Assembly: GCA_963662155.1 (NCBI GenBank)
Contig: OY759266.1
Coordinates: forward strand, 4,958,526-5,022,525
Length of the DNA: 64,000 bases
From: Lamellibrachia columna
Taxonomy: Eukaryota; Annelida; Polychaeta; Sabellida; Siboglinidae
Reading direction: 5' to 3'
The notes under the pieces were generated by a model. It was given only the letters and a program-made list of their open reading frames with translations, was not told the DNA's origin and did no database searches. Positions within the stretch are counted from its first letter, which is position 1. Every line of letters begins with the position of its first letter. The position numbers were made by a program, and so were the translations under genes. Shown here one piece after another: positions 12,196 to 24,700 of this stretch.

Positions 12196-12461
12196 GTGCA
12201 AACAATGGGAACAAACAGATTGGTATGCCAATTATCCCAAACCACTGGCAATCACAAAACTATGTCAGATGCAGTAACGTCCATGATACGCCTGCCTTAG
12301 TGGGCATGATGTTAGCTGTATTTTTAGAAAATGATTCCTGTAATTGCAATGGTGTGATAACAGTGCTACTGTGTTTTTTTCTTAATGCAATAATGTCAAT
12401 TATGGAATTTGACATGTGAGGCCATGTGGAGGCAAAAAGTATTTGCAATTTAGCAGTTATC

Positions 12462-12825
12462 ATCCATGATACACACCACACCCACGATACACACCACACC
12501 CCACCCACACCACACCCACCCATGATGCATACCACACCACATCCATACACACCACATCCATACACACCACACCCACCCATGATACACACCACACCCACCC
12601 ATGATACACACAACACACCCACACGATACACACCACACCCACGATACGCACCCCACCCACCCATGATACACCACACCCACCTATGATACACACATCACAT
12701 CCATGATACACACCACACCTCACCCATGATACACACCACACCACACCCACCCATGATACACACCACACCACATCCATGAGATACACACCACACCACACCC
12801 ACCCACAATACACACCACTCCACTG
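12462..12825. repeat. CACACC/CCCACCCATGATA minisatellite
   Basis: Irregular copies of cccacccatgatacacacca with strong strand asymmetry (almost no G on the plus strand). The minus-strand open frames here are repeat translations only. Confidence 0.9.
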
Positions 12826-13254
12826 GTCCTAACAGCTGGTATTTGTTTTTCTCTGTTGGTTGTTTTTAAGCCCAATATTAACAATAGTTGACAGCTACAC
12901 CAGTGGCCTGGGATAAGAGAAACAGTGCATTTCCCTATCATTCCACATGTAGCTTCAGTCAGGGCCTTCACAGGGACAGATCTTATCAATGGGTTAACCC
13001 AATTACAAACCCACAGATTATCTTCCCACTGTAATATCCCTGCCCATATGTCAAGGAATGGGAACCCCATTGACAGGTCATTCATCCATGATCAGGGCCC
13101 ATAAACATAGTAGATGCCTTGAAGATACAAGGGCCTCTACAGCCATTTATTTACTCCAGGCTATAGATAAGGCAGTTACTGCCAATTTTTACAAACATCA
13201 AAACTTTCATAATTAGTTCTGTTTTCAGCAGTTGTGTGTGCTAACTAGCAGACA

Positions 13255-13500
13255 GGACTGGGACATCTGCTGAGAAGAGAGTAGCCAGGAATATCTGCTG
13301 ACAAGTGAGAAGCCTGGCATGTCTGCTGACAACAGAGAGGCCTGGTATATTATTATGTTGACAACAAAGAGGCCTGGGATAGCTGCCGACAACAGAGGCC
13401 TAGGATATCTGCTGACAACAGAGAGGCCTGGGATATCAGCTGACAACAGAGGCCTGGGATATCTGCTGACAACACAGAGGCCTGGGATATCTGCTGCTTG
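13255..13500. repeat. 28-bp minisatellite
   Basis: About nine copies of gaggcctgggatatctgctg followed by acaacaga, with some shortened units. Confidence 0.9.
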
Positions 13501-13737
13501 CAAAAAGATTTCAAAATCTCCTGAGGTAAAATTTATTGCCCCAAAATCATTTACAAACTGGTAATTTCATTAACAAAATGTAATGTTCTATCAACTAAAT
13601 TACATGTTACAGTTATACTGGTGACATTTATAGCATGTTTGATCTAGACTTTAAATCAATGCTTAGCCATGTCTTGATGAATCATCTTCACAGGTTTCAT
13701 TGCCATGTACACAGCACATTGCCTCAAGCCAATACCC

Positions 13738-14482
13738 TCTCTCCCTGTCACCAGGGGGTCCCCAGTTCCCTCTCTCCTTGTCAACAGGGAGGCCCTAATT
13801 CCCTCTCTCCCTGTCACCAGGGTGTCCCCAGTCCTCTCTCTCCCTTTCAGCAGAGTTTTCCCAGTCCCCTCTCTCCCTGTCAGCAGGGTATCTCCAGTAC
13901 CCTCTCTCCCTGTCAGCAGAGTGTCCCCAGTCCCCTTTCTCCCTGTCATCGGCACAGTGTCCCCAGTCCCCTCTCTCCTTGTTAGCATAGTGTCAACAGT
14001 CGTCTTTCTCCCTGTCAGCAGTGTCCCCAGCCCCATGTCTCCCTGTCAGCAGTGTCCCCAGCCCCATGTCTCCCTGTCAGCAGAGTGTCTCCAGCCCCAT
14101 GTCTCCCTGTCAGCAGAGTGTCTCCAGCCCCATGTCTCCCTGTCAGCAGAGTGTCCCCAGCCCCATGTCTCCCTGTCAGCAGTGTCCCCAGCCCCATGTC
14201 TCCCTGTCAGCAGAGTGTCTCCAGCCCCATGTCTCCCTGTCAGCAGAGTGTCTCCAGCCCCATGTCTCCCTGTCAGCAGAGTGTCTCCAGCCCCATGTCT
14301 CCCTGTCAGCAGAGTGTCCCCAGTGCCATGTCTTCCTGTCAGCAGAGTGTCCCCAGCCCCATGTCTCCCTGTCAGCAGACTGTCCCCAGGATGTGCCCAG
14401 CCCCATGTCTCCCTGTCAACAGGATGTGCCCAGTCCCTTTCTCCTTGTCAGCAGAGTGTCCCCAGTTCCCTGTCTCCCTTTA
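13738..14482. repeat. 33-bp minisatellite, ~22 copies
   Basis: Unit starts ccctgtcagcagagtgtccc and ends ccccatgtct. The left third is more diverged than the right. The period is divisible by three, so long frames (up to 267 codons) stay open in several phases on both strands. They are not evidence of a protein. Confidence 0.95.
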
Positions 14483-14565
14483 ATGCCAGTATTAAGTCTG
14501 GCATGTAATATGCTGGGGTAGAGGCCTAGCAGCCACTGGCACTGCTTCCCCCATGCTGGAAGAGT

Positions 14566-14655
14566 GTGGGGGTGAGTGTGTGGGGTGAGTGTGTGTGTGG
14601 GGGGGGTGGAGGGAGGGGTGAGTGTGTGTGTGTGGGGGGGGGTGGAGGGAGGGCT
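14566..14655. repeat. G-rich GTGTG/GGGGG block
   Basis: Two imperfect copies of gtgagtgtgtgtgtgggggg with ggtggagggaggg. Several G runs are close enough for G-quadruplex formation on the plus strand. Confidence 0.8.
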
Positions 14656-14819
14656 GCTGCCTGCCAGTACTGTTGGTCCTACTGTGTGACTGGTGCAGTA
14701 CATTTAAAAAAGCAGCAAATAAGTCCACACGATGATGCAAAGTGCAGGTGGCCATGAACAGACTTGATCCAGCATCAAATGGAACAAAAACTTGCCGCCT
14801 AAAGTGTAAACCAACACAC

Positions 14820-15240
14820 AATATGGCCTAGACATGGTCTATGCATTCTGAGACAGACCACTGCCAGTAGGTCTTACAGCACCACTCACACACAAACTGA
14901 CTTTTTTATAATATCAACAGGACAATAACTGACCAATTTACACTATTAACTAGATAACAACTGACCAATTTTTAATATATAAAGTTGTCAATAATTGGCC
15001 AATTTCTACAATAACACCTGAGCAGCAGTGTGAGGCCTATAATAGTCATGCTAACAGTATTTAAAAAATATATTTCCGCCCAGTTCATATTGTAGGAAAA
15101 ACTAATTTTAACTCACACTAAACATGCAAGTATTCATCAAATAAATGCAACATTGATGTAGATAACAATTCTTATGTTCTAAGACATTAGCTGCATTGTG
15201 AAGACAAGGTCTGCTAGACAGCTGTCTTGATGCACGGTCT
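14820..15240. other. No supported feature
   Basis: AT-rich unique sequence. Three loosely similar segments (caataactgaccaattt type) lie at about 14920-15005. Confidence 0.5.
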
Positions 15241-15260
15241 GTCAGTCTGTGGTTACTTAC

Positions 15261-15284
15261 CCATGAAGCTAGTCGCTTGAACAT
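15261..15284 (-). CDS. Possible ankyrin alternative first coding exon, 8 codons (weaker candidate)
   Basis: The minus-strand ATG at 15284 encodes MFKRLASW and ends at a GG|GTAAGTAACC donor, an excellent match, in phase 0. An in-frame TAG is 9 nt upstream. The exon would be mostly 5' UTR reaching back into the GC-richer island up to about 15.9 kb. That leader contains other ATGs, including an intact 88-codon frame at 15314-15580 (starting MVATEPNAAAAS), which would then be an upstream ORF. A reading in which that frame itself splices to ankyrin is possible, but its only phase-0 donor (CGA|GTTACA) is weak. Confidence 0.3.
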
Positions 15285-15299
15285 CTTGGCTAGTTCATG

Positions 15300-15930
15300 G
15301 GCCAGAGCAAGTCTTAATAGATCCTAGTGCGCTGACACACACACACACCACCCACTGCTGTGAGTGGTGTCCAGGCTAGCAACACTTGCACAATCTCGGA
15401 AGCAAAACCGAAAATCTCTAAAAATCCGTACAAAAACACAGTGCATTGGCATAAGATCCCGCACGATGTAACTCGGCCACCTCGGCACGCCTTTCCCACT
15501 GCCTTCGCCTCTTCCCCCTCTTGTGTATCTGACTTATCTATTTGGGAAGCAGCAGCAGCATTAGGCTCCGTGGCAACCATTCGTCAGTCACTACAGAAAT
15601 AGCCCTGCTGAAGCCATGTGCAGCATCCGCGGGCCCCTGCTGCAGCAGGCTGCCCTGCAGTGATTGACTGGACCCTGTGCTCCTGCCAAGAATTAGGTTT
15701 CAAAACACCTCTTGCCTGGGCTGGCTGCCTTATGCGGAGACCGCAGGCAGTGACTAGGAGGACTGTGGCTTCCCTCTCTCACTCCCGTCACTGATGCAGC
15801 CAAGCACACTCCACCGTCTCTCTCTGGTTCATCAGAATCGATTTTGTGATTTTGCAGGGAGCATTAAACTGGCGATGTGATGGATGCGAGATGCGTGACA
15901 GTGAGGCTGCGCCACCAGGAGGATGCCATG
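15300..15930 (-). promoter_or_regulatory. GC-richer island, possible alternative promoter
   Basis: This block is clearly richer in GC and in complex sequence than the flanking AT-rich DNA. It lies upstream (minus strand) of the strong donor at 15260. It also holds a CTCF-like motif at 15909-15927. Promoter status is inferred from composition and from the exon-like structure only. Confidence 0.3.
15314..15580 (-). CDS. Intact 88-codon ORF in GC-rich island, unknown
   Basis: The minus-strand ATG at 15580 (G at +4, in-frame TGA two codons upstream) opens 88 codons. The first 36 are low-complexity and charged (DKSDTQEGEEAKAVGK), like a disordered N-terminus; the remainder is hydrophobic and cysteine-containing, more like untranslated sequence. 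No family is recognised. It lies inside the GC-richer island 15.3-15.9 kb and directly precedes the strong donor at 15260. It may be an upstream ORF, an alternative first exon, or chance. Confidence 0.25.
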   Translation of the reverse strand: MVATEPNAAAASQIDKSDTQEGEEAKAVGKACRGGRVTSCGILCQCTVFLYGFLEIFGFASEIVQVLLAWTPLTAVGGVCVCQRTRIY

Positions 15931-16099
15931 GACCTGCCCACAGCCATTACACAGGTCCCTGCAGCCAGGCAGGAGACAGTATACATATATGTGATGGCTA
16001 CATTAACACAGTCTCCAAGGCAATCAGTCTCATTCTGTTGGACCGATGCAGATCAGCATTAAAACACGTTTACTTTGATCCGATAATCAACGTTGCATG

Positions 16100-17489
16100 A
16101 CGCAATATACAGACATTTCCGAGGGGAAATTTTGGCAGTTGCAAGGTCAAGTAAACCATCATGGAATTTTTAGAAACTGGATGGTATGCATGGTATCATA
16201 CTCATAGACACATTTATTGGGTCTTGTCAACAGATAAACTCCTGCCTTGTGCAGAATCAAGTTGTTCAACACATATACAATATAACAGGTATTTCTTATA
16301 AATATTATAGTGTGGTGTCTAGTCCTTGAGAACACTCAAAGAACTGGAGTGCGACATTATCGTCCCTGGTTAGCAGCAATTAGCCACATTATCCCAAACA
16401 TCATTAATTCCACAATTCCACCAAGCATTGTGTAAAACATAAAAGTGCAATAAAATAACTATCAACTTCCACAACCAAACTGTCTAAATCTAATAACCAT
16501 TCCATGACGAAATTGCCTAAATAAAAATACCATGGAAAAAAATTGCTTAAATTCTAGCTATTCCAAGATAAAACGCCTAAATAAATTACAAAACATGGAC
16601 AATTAAATTAACTTGCCTAAAACAAGGAACATTAATTTATTCCATGACCAAATTACCTAGGTTAAAAAAATGCCTAAATCCTAGAGCTCTAATGTCTGCA
16701 CATATAAAAGCAACTAAACGACTAATCGTGGGTCCATGAAACAGCAGAAGTTGCCACTCGGCACTGAATCACAGCATCTTTAGTTCTGGACCTTGACAAA
16801 CAATGTGCTGCCACCTGGTGCATAAGATTTAACCACAAGCAATAGTGCCAGTATTAAAACCGACAATGTCTTATAAAAATCCAGTTCTATTAATGTCCAC
16901 ACAGTTCGTGCAAAACAACCTGGTTGTTTTGCTTCATGTGCAATTTTATCAATGTATCTTTCATGAGAAGTTTATAAATTAAACAGACTTATATTATTAT
17001 TATTAGTGAAATTAAATTAATATTTTTCTCACATATAGCCAAAGTCAGTGGTTCCATTTTGAAATCTTAACTAGAATACCTTAGACAATTTTGGTTACAA
17101 CTACAGATTTAAAATTACAATTACAAGTAGTATCAAAACACTTGTAATACATTTTTCAGTTGCTTCACTAGAATTATACTTCATTGTTTGGTGGATGGGC
17201 ATTTTGCTGATAGTTGAAAAGTTACTGTTGCTGCGTTTTCTATCATTCTAAACACTGCTTATAAAGTCACCCCGTGACATGTCACTGTAATAGTAGTACA
17301 GTGTAGTAGTAAAAGCTTTATTTCACGATGGTGACCTTGTCATGTTTATCGCATGATTTTCAATAGGCCATCAATCACATCCACTCTTACATACAGTTAT
17401 ATAACGAAGGTAAAATAAACACATCAAAACAATATATAAACAAAATAAACCATAAATAAATACCTATGTAAAATGTGTCATTAAAAAAA
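16100..17489. other. No supported gene; one CTCF-like motif
   Basis: AT-rich sequence. Degenerate repeats of the aaattgcctaaata kind occur at about 16500-16680. A CTCF-like motif is at 16805-16821. Confidence 0.45.
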
Positions 17490-17501
17490 TATATATATAC
17501 A

Positions 17502-17538
<37 letters not shown>

Positions 17539-17613
17539 GTATATATCAATAACTATTTTATATAAATAAATCAGTTAATTCAAATAAAACCACTGTGTAA
17601 AAGCCACCAATCT

Positions 17614-17665
<52 letters not shown>

Positions 17666-17735
17666 CCAATTATAAATAAATATATAAATTTATTAATTAA
17701 TTCAATTACAACCATTGAGTAAAAGCCATAAATTT
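17490..17735. repeat. Paired (TA)n tracts with duplicated flanks
   Basis: TA tracts at 17490-17547 and 17617-17664 are each followed by a similar flank (aaaaccactgtgtaaaagcc and acaaccattgagtaaaagcc), indicating an old ~120-bp tandem duplication. Confidence 0.8.
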
Positions 17736-17739
17736 ACAA

Positions 17740-18620
17740 TTTCTAAAACATAATGGCAGGCACAGTGATGTGTCACAGCAACACGAGTCGTACCATTGAG
17801 ATAACTTCCCTACCCAGTAATTGTTGTTAGCAAAGTGTAAATTTACCTCAACATTCTTAGATTGCATGTGTATTTGTAAGTTCACTAAAACAATTAAACA
17901 CATGCCTCATATTATCAGTTGAAATGAACAAGCAATCATCACAATAGCAACATGTCATAAAAAATTCAAATACAACATGCACCTAAACTTTAAACAACCT
18001 AATTATTGGTCGTTGGTATTGATCGGACATCAATATCAGTTCTTTCATTGTTTTTTATCATGTCAAAGAGTAACACTGTTACTGTGCCACTATGCATGAC
18101 TTCCTGCCCACTGTACATGATTGAACTGTTTCGTGCATGTTATCAGCACATGATGCAGTGTTTTATTTTGCAAAACTACTGCACAAAAAAAACCACATCT
18201 ACAGTTTCCGTACTGTTTGTATACAATGCATCAGCTATATTGAAACGTGTGCAGTCAATCCTATCATTCCTCCAACCTACAGAAGCAATAAAGGCAAAAA
18301 TTAAAATGTGGCAGTTCGGCTGCTACCTGTACACATTGACATATATAATCACATGTTCCTTCAATTTCATGTATCAGTTCCATAAATATATTATCCTTAT
18401 CCACTGTGACAATGCTTGCTACGTAGCTGCTGCCTGTTCTACTCTGGTTTAATTACTGCTTGCCACAGTGAACACAATAAATAGTAAAAAAAATATTGAC
18501 ATGTGACGGTGACATTTATATCATAGATGTAACCGTCAGTCTTCTGATCAACGACATGTTAAATAGATGTTGATAAAGCCTGTAATTCACAACTTCTACC
18601 TGATAACCGCTGATTTTGTA

Positions 18621-18651
<31 letters not shown>

Positions 18652-20280
18652 TTAGCCAGTATTATGAGATAGACAGCAGACTGCCAGCATTGTTATGACT
18701 AATAGTGACCCAAATAAACGACGACTGCCAATGGTGTAGGTCAGACTAACACACAATGTGGATGATGACATGACTGAAGCACAGAATCTTGTACACACCC
18801 ACCACCCAGTGCACTGCACTAGTTGGGCGGCCAGCCCAGACTCGTGGCATATAATGAGAAAAAAGAAATGTAGATTGGAAACGCTGGCAAAGAACTGATG
18901 TCGTGTGAGATAGTGATCTGGTGGCAACGGCCCCATACAGCGAGCCAGCAGGTCTGCCTCGGCGCTACAATCAATACTCACACCAATTTTATATGCTCCA
19001 CTTTGACAAGTGCAATTGCAGAAGTCCACAGAGGCCTGAGTCTGATTGCCTCAGAGCGCCACAGTTCCATGCCAAATTACAACAGTGCCTTCGTTCGCCA
19101 TAGTGAAATATCGCTGATAATGGTGGATGGATAATTATATGGAATTCATTCCAGCCACAGCCAACAGACAGTTAATCTGTAGACGGACAAAACCTTAGTG
19201 TATGATAACATCACACTGGGAATATCCTGGATAAGCCTAAAGTGAAGGCGGATAACAAAAGAAAGAAGTCTTGTTGCTTTCACGAAGTCAGCCTAGTCTG
19301 TATGTTGGCATGTATCCAGTGACATCATTAAACTTACCAATTAACGTGCATTAACAAGCTTAAATAATCATTAAATCCATGATCAACTGCAATTCAAATT
19401 ATAAATGGAGACCAAATTATTGCAAATATGAAATATTTGCGCTGGTGTCAAATTTTCATGTTATCACAAGGCTAAATTGTTGTAATTTATTCAACAATAA
19501 CACTTTTATGTAAAGTTTGTATATTGTAAATGTCAATTCACAAATAAACTTCTCAGTAATTGTTTAGATTCACATCAATCGAAAAGCTCATGAATGCAAC
19601 CACAATTGTGAAAATAAAATAAGCCTGTGTCTATTGGCAGTTGGCAAGTGTCTTTATAGGTATGTATCAATATGTATTTGTCAGCAGTCAATACAATGTC
19701 ACATTCCTAAACTGTCTCAGATCAAGCTCATTTTGTTTACGGATTAGCAACTTCCCTACTCCAATCCATGTCTGAGCAATTGTAATTTGCAGTGAAATTT
19801 TAATCGAAAAATCAGTATCTATGGCAACCATGAATCGCTCTGCTAATGAAACCAAAGTGAATCAATATTGAACGGCATAAAACTCCACGGGCAAACTGAC
19901 TTCCGGAAGACGGCCCCAGTAAACACATTAGCGTCTGTTCAACTATTTGTTCTGTAGCCCAAGCTGAACAGGAAGAAATCAATAGCGTGTCTGCTGGGAG
20001 ACAACGTCGATCTGATCTGACCGTGTGACTCATGGCCATACAAGGCACCACGCAGCCATGAACATATGTCATATTATGCAGTACATGCTCCAAGACAATC
20101 ACTCATGCATTCTATGTCTCACAAAATTCTGCCTATCTAATATGATTTCTAAACCAATATTCCACCTTCAGCTTACATAGAAGGTAAAAGTGTCGGAATG
20201 CAGCAGCACATCCTTAAACTCTTGATATAATGGAGCTGGATTTGTTCCTCTTGTTACCATTAGAAGCACTGTCAGTTTTG
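17740..20280. other. No supported gene; (TA)n at 18624-18651
   Basis: Mostly AT-rich sequence, with a somewhat GC-richer stretch at about 18750-19100. A 148-codon plus-strand open frame at 18006-18452 starts at TTG, has no recognisable domain, and is near the length chance allows. Confidence 0.4.
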
Positions 20281-20284
20281 TCTT

Positions 20285-20610
20285 GTCTACACTGCCCCAA
20301 TTTTTTTTAGTATACATTTTCCTAGTTTTTTTTAGTCCCCATTGCCCAATTGTTTTTTTAATCTACATTGCTTCAAATCTACATTGCCCCGGTGGTTTTG
20401 TTTAGTCTACATTGCCCCAGTTTTGTCTAATCTACATTGCCCCAGTTTTGCTAAATTTGCATTGTCCTATTTTTGTTTAGTCTATGTTGCCCTGGTTTTG
20501 TTTAGTCTATGTTGCCCTGGTTTTGTTTAGTCTGTTGCCCCAGTTCACTCAATTGTATAAATGCCTACCTGGTTGTAAACAAGGAAGGAATTACATGGCA
20601 AATTGGTTAC
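20285..20610 (+). mobile_element. SINE family B body with internal ~25-bp tandem expansion
   Basis: About ten irregular copies of ttttgtttagtctacattgc/cccag run from 20285 to 20540 and end in the SINE core ttgccccagttcactcaatt...gcctacctgg. In the copy at 3098-3366 the segment acattgccccagtt occurs once, so the array looks like an expansion inside a SINE body. Confidence 0.7.
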
Positions 20611-21004
20611 TGCAGCATGTATAAATTAATACTTATCTGAGAAGTCATACACCTGCTCTAATGAAGAGGTACACATTACGCCAGAGGGTACACATGCAGG
20701 GAAGTAATGTAATGCTTCTCGAGCAAATACAGCATTATGTAAGATGTACACCTTTAATTGCAGACATGACACGTGTTTCCATGTAATTTGCAGTCACTAG
20801 CCAGAAATATGCGCCAATCAAAAATAAAATCTATCACTCAATTACAAGCAATTGTAGCACCAACAGCAATTTCTTAATTCTTGCAATTATATGTCACGTG
20901 TCTGTTTCCATGTTTACTAATTACTGTAATATATCACAATTACTGTAATTTATTATCGCTTAAGTCAAGTTAGTCTACAGCTACCGTTATAAACAAGAGC
21001 ACAA

Positions 21005-21005
<1 letters not shown>

Positions 21006-21060
<55 letters not shown>

Positions 21061-21069
21061 TATATATAT
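21006..21069. repeat. (TA)n microsatellite
   Basis: About 60 bp of alternating TA with one phase change. Confidence 0.95.
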
Positions 21070-21132
21070 TTACATTATATTAATTGTGTATTGGTTGATT
21101 CCTTACATTTTAATTAATCACTGACATGTATC

Positions 21133-21190
21133 AATAAAAACACAATACATGGTATTAAATAAAAACACAATACATGGTATTAAATACCCT
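21133..21190. repeat. 29-bp tandem duplication
   Basis: aaaaacacaatacatggtat with following taaat is present twice. Confidence 0.85.
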
Positions 21191-21377
21191 GTATTTTCCA
21201 AACAAAATATATTAAAGTCGTGAAATCTTCAATGCACAGAAGAGTCCAAATAAATAATTATTAATATCGAAGCACTTCCTCACGAGAACCGCCACAGCGC
21301 TGTAACAACAGAGCGAACACACCAGACATAAGACACTATGAGTACAACTAAGCTACACAAACATGGAAGACAGTTAC

Positions 21378-21500
21378 CTCGGCCCCTGGTGCTTTGTGAG
21401 TGTGATGTGGGCGTGGTGACGGCCGGTAGTGCGTCCCAGCCAGTGTCTGCTGTCCCACGGTTGTTGTGATGATGGTGGCCATCAGTGTACCAGTGACCAT
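21378..21500 (-). CDS. Possible ankyrin alternative first coding exon (weaker candidate)
   Basis: A minus-strand frame is open from an in-frame TAA just above 21608 to a GAG|GTAACTG donor at 21377, in phase 0. ATGs at 21500 and 21482 would give 41 or 35 codons; the shorter begins MATIITTTVGQQ and the end reads HTHKAPGAE. The DNA is GC-richer than its surroundings. Phase fits the ankyrin exon at 5567-5668, but the peptide is histidine/threonine-rich without the charged character of the better candidates. Confidence 0.25.
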
Positions 21501-21734
21501 GTGAAGGACCACGGCCCAAAGACAACACCAGTCTTGCACCCACACAATGGACCGCCAACACCTGACGTGTGGCGCAGCGTTTACAGCAACGCTGAATGCT
21601 ACAGCCACGGCACCGAGTGTGTGTCTTGGATTTGGAGATCTGATTTATGCCTGGTGAGACACATGGGCCACCAGCAGCAGGCTGTGACTAGGCTCTCCCT
21701 GCCAGTGCAGGCCCATGTCTGTCACTGACTGCAG

Positions 21735-24700
21735 GCAGGGCCAGTGACATCATAGAATCACAGATCTGTTTGTAGCAACAACACAGTTATTACTACTACA
21801 AGAAATACACCCAAAAGATCCTCCTCTCTGATGGTAGAGACCTTGTAGGACAACCAATCTGATGGTCTTCCACTCCAGAGATTATAATAATTTCATGGTC
21901 CTTACATTCAGTCACCATAATGGTTTTTCACCACAAAGATTACGTTCTTTGCATCCATTCTCACAAATGGTCTGCCATGTCAAGGATTACATGATCTTTG
22001 CATCCAATGGTCACTTGAATGAAGGTCCTAGTGACAGGACAGTCACGTGTGGTCCCTGACTATGCTTAGTGCGCATCCACCAACAGGACACCAGCCTGGG
22101 CACCACGATCAATATGGCGCTAAGAATACGGCGCAATAACATGCAATAACAACATAGTGACATGCTGAGGACCCGTATCTCAGTAAAGATATCGCACAGC
22201 AAACAGCTCATCAAGTCAATTACGCCTCTCGAAAGAAGACTGCCTTACAGTAACAAATAGGAAGTGCCAACTATTCACAGAAGATAGCTGTATTAAAACA
22301 TTAGAATAACAGTTACAAAACTGAAGGACAGAATATTGTCTCCTTAGTTGTCAACTTCTCAAAAATGATATAACAATGAATTTTTTTTGTCAGTTTAAAC
22401 TAACCTTTTTAAGATAATAAACATAATTAAGAATTAAGTCAATTTTATTAATCTTCTTTTTAACGAGTTTTCATGTTAACAAAACCTTTTTAGATATAGA
22501 TATTAATACACTTAATGCTATTCAATTTACTCTTTATCTACAACATAGCATAACAATTTATATGTCAACAGATCATTTAGTTGTTGTTTACTCATTGTAG
22601 CTTATGTGTCAGATCATATAGTAGTTCTTTATTCAATATATAGCTGATAAATCAACATATCATTTAGCAGTAACTTGCTCCTTGGATGGCTGACACATGA
22701 AGAGCCTCTTTAGTATGTACTAAGTTGACACATTCTCAGATATAAGCCAAGCCTTAAATGGTACTAGCTCGTCACACCACGCCACTTGTTTGTCACAAAA
22801 ATCAATACACTGCAGACTGCATTCCATTAATTTCCTTTCCACAGCAGTTACCATAGTTTCAGGACACCTGTCCTAAATATGCACAGCTTCAACGTAGCAT
22901 TCCCGGGGATGTGTCCACTGGGAAAATGTTAGTCCACGTGGAAAGAACAAACCTCCTCTCCTAATGCAGCCTTATTCCCTTCTTAAGCTCACTCCTCAAT
23001 TCAATTTTTTTGCTAGTCTCATTTCAAATTCATTTTGCTAAATATCATACCTATCTAGTATCCACTGCAACATGCTAGCTTATTTGTGCAACTTCTGCAT
23101 ATAGTCTTTGTGAAATCATCAGACAAACGATTAAATTAATTAATGTTTGGGTCAAACATTAAGTGAAGTGAAAATGGAAACGCTGAAAACCTCACGTCCA
23201 TGATCGACATTGACCCGCACAGTGTTTACCATTTTGGATATCCAGTATTTTGAGCCTTACCAGAACTAACGACTAAAGTAAATTCTTTCGATGATTTGAA
23301 CGAAAACACATTCACACACTACATATCTGGACATCAACGAACTGCATTCACGATAGGCTAAATCAGTTGAGGACGGAGTTGGGCCATCCAATGTGCCTAA
23401 TTTTAAATGTCATTCAATTAATATCAAGATATTTTACAATCATAGCTGTCAGACTTCCCTCTTTCCTTGTGAGAACGACCTGTCACCTCATCAAAGTCAT
23501 AAATTATAACAATAGACACAGTGCTAAACTTGTTTACAACTTCTTGTCGTAGTTGAACACATGCACAAACTAATCAATTTCTTAACTCATTAGATCCTAG
23601 AATATTTCATTATGCTTAGCTCAGAGAGACTGTTGCAGTACATCTTTACAATACAATTAAAATTAAATTCCATTTAGTTAACTGGTTATAATCACCAGGA
23701 AATGTTTAAATACACCCCCCCTCCAATGGCCTGTGGCAGCCATTCTAGGAGTTGGTAGAGTGGCCATTCAAAGATTTATTAAATGGGTTAACATCTATTT
23801 GCTCTATTTGAAATAAAATGTTGTCACTTTAGATGAGCACACCAAGATTCCTGCATGTGACATGGTGACAATTGGTGTGACACCTGATAATGTTTACAAT
23901 TTTCACTGGTGGGATTTATTTAACCCCGGTGTATTTATGCTACCCTGCATCAATACTGGAATTTTATCAGAATTGTACATTCAACACATAGCATACTGAA
24001 TTTTTAACTAAAACTGGCAGGGACATCCACACAATATGTGCACATGCCACATCCACACACTAACCTCATCCACACCAATACCACAAGTGTACATACCACC
24101 TCCATGAGCTAGACTCACACCAACAGACATGACAATGCTTAGCTGACCTTCCTGTCAACCATCTACTGCAATACATACCTGCAACAAACAGAGAAGAACG
24201 TCAGTAAATATAATTAACTAAAAGTTATTCTGCTATACACAATGAATACATGTAATATCATTGATATTATTCCTTCCTAAATTCCCCAAAACATGGATAT
24301 TTTTCGTCGTAAAATCCAAACAGGCTAAAATTAATATCTCTACATTTTGGGCTGACAAACCAGATTGTCTTGCTGTACTTCAACACTATAATGTACAGGA
24401 AATGCACTGAAATATGTCTTCCAATACACATCCTACATCTATGCTTAAGACCATCATCTAAAACATACGTATCATAGACACAGGTTAGCATCCTTGCAAA
24501 AACTCATCATTAGCATCAAGATGGTCGGTCACACCTTGGTAGTCAGAGACTTGGTCTGTCTGGACCGGCCTGACATGCAGCTTGGCAGGCAGTTCATGAC
24601 AACTGACTGATGACCACTGTCCAGCAACAAGTACATCAAGGAAATATGTTTACTCCTCCTCCTCCCTGATATTATGTCAGAGTACATAAGCAAGCTGTTA

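Noticed and set aside
12260..13085. Overlapping Cys/Trp/Gly-rich minus-strand frames
   Set aside because: Translations of a G-free CACACC-type repeat in different phases.
13705..14508. 267-codon plus-strand frame and overlapping frames on both strands
   Set aside because: 33-bp repeat; several frames are open on both strands simultaneously, as expected for a period divisible by three.
18006..18452. 148-codon plus-strand frame as a membrane protein gene
   Set aside because: Starts at TTG, AT-rich DNA, no domain, no splice context; about this length is expected by chance in 64 kb.
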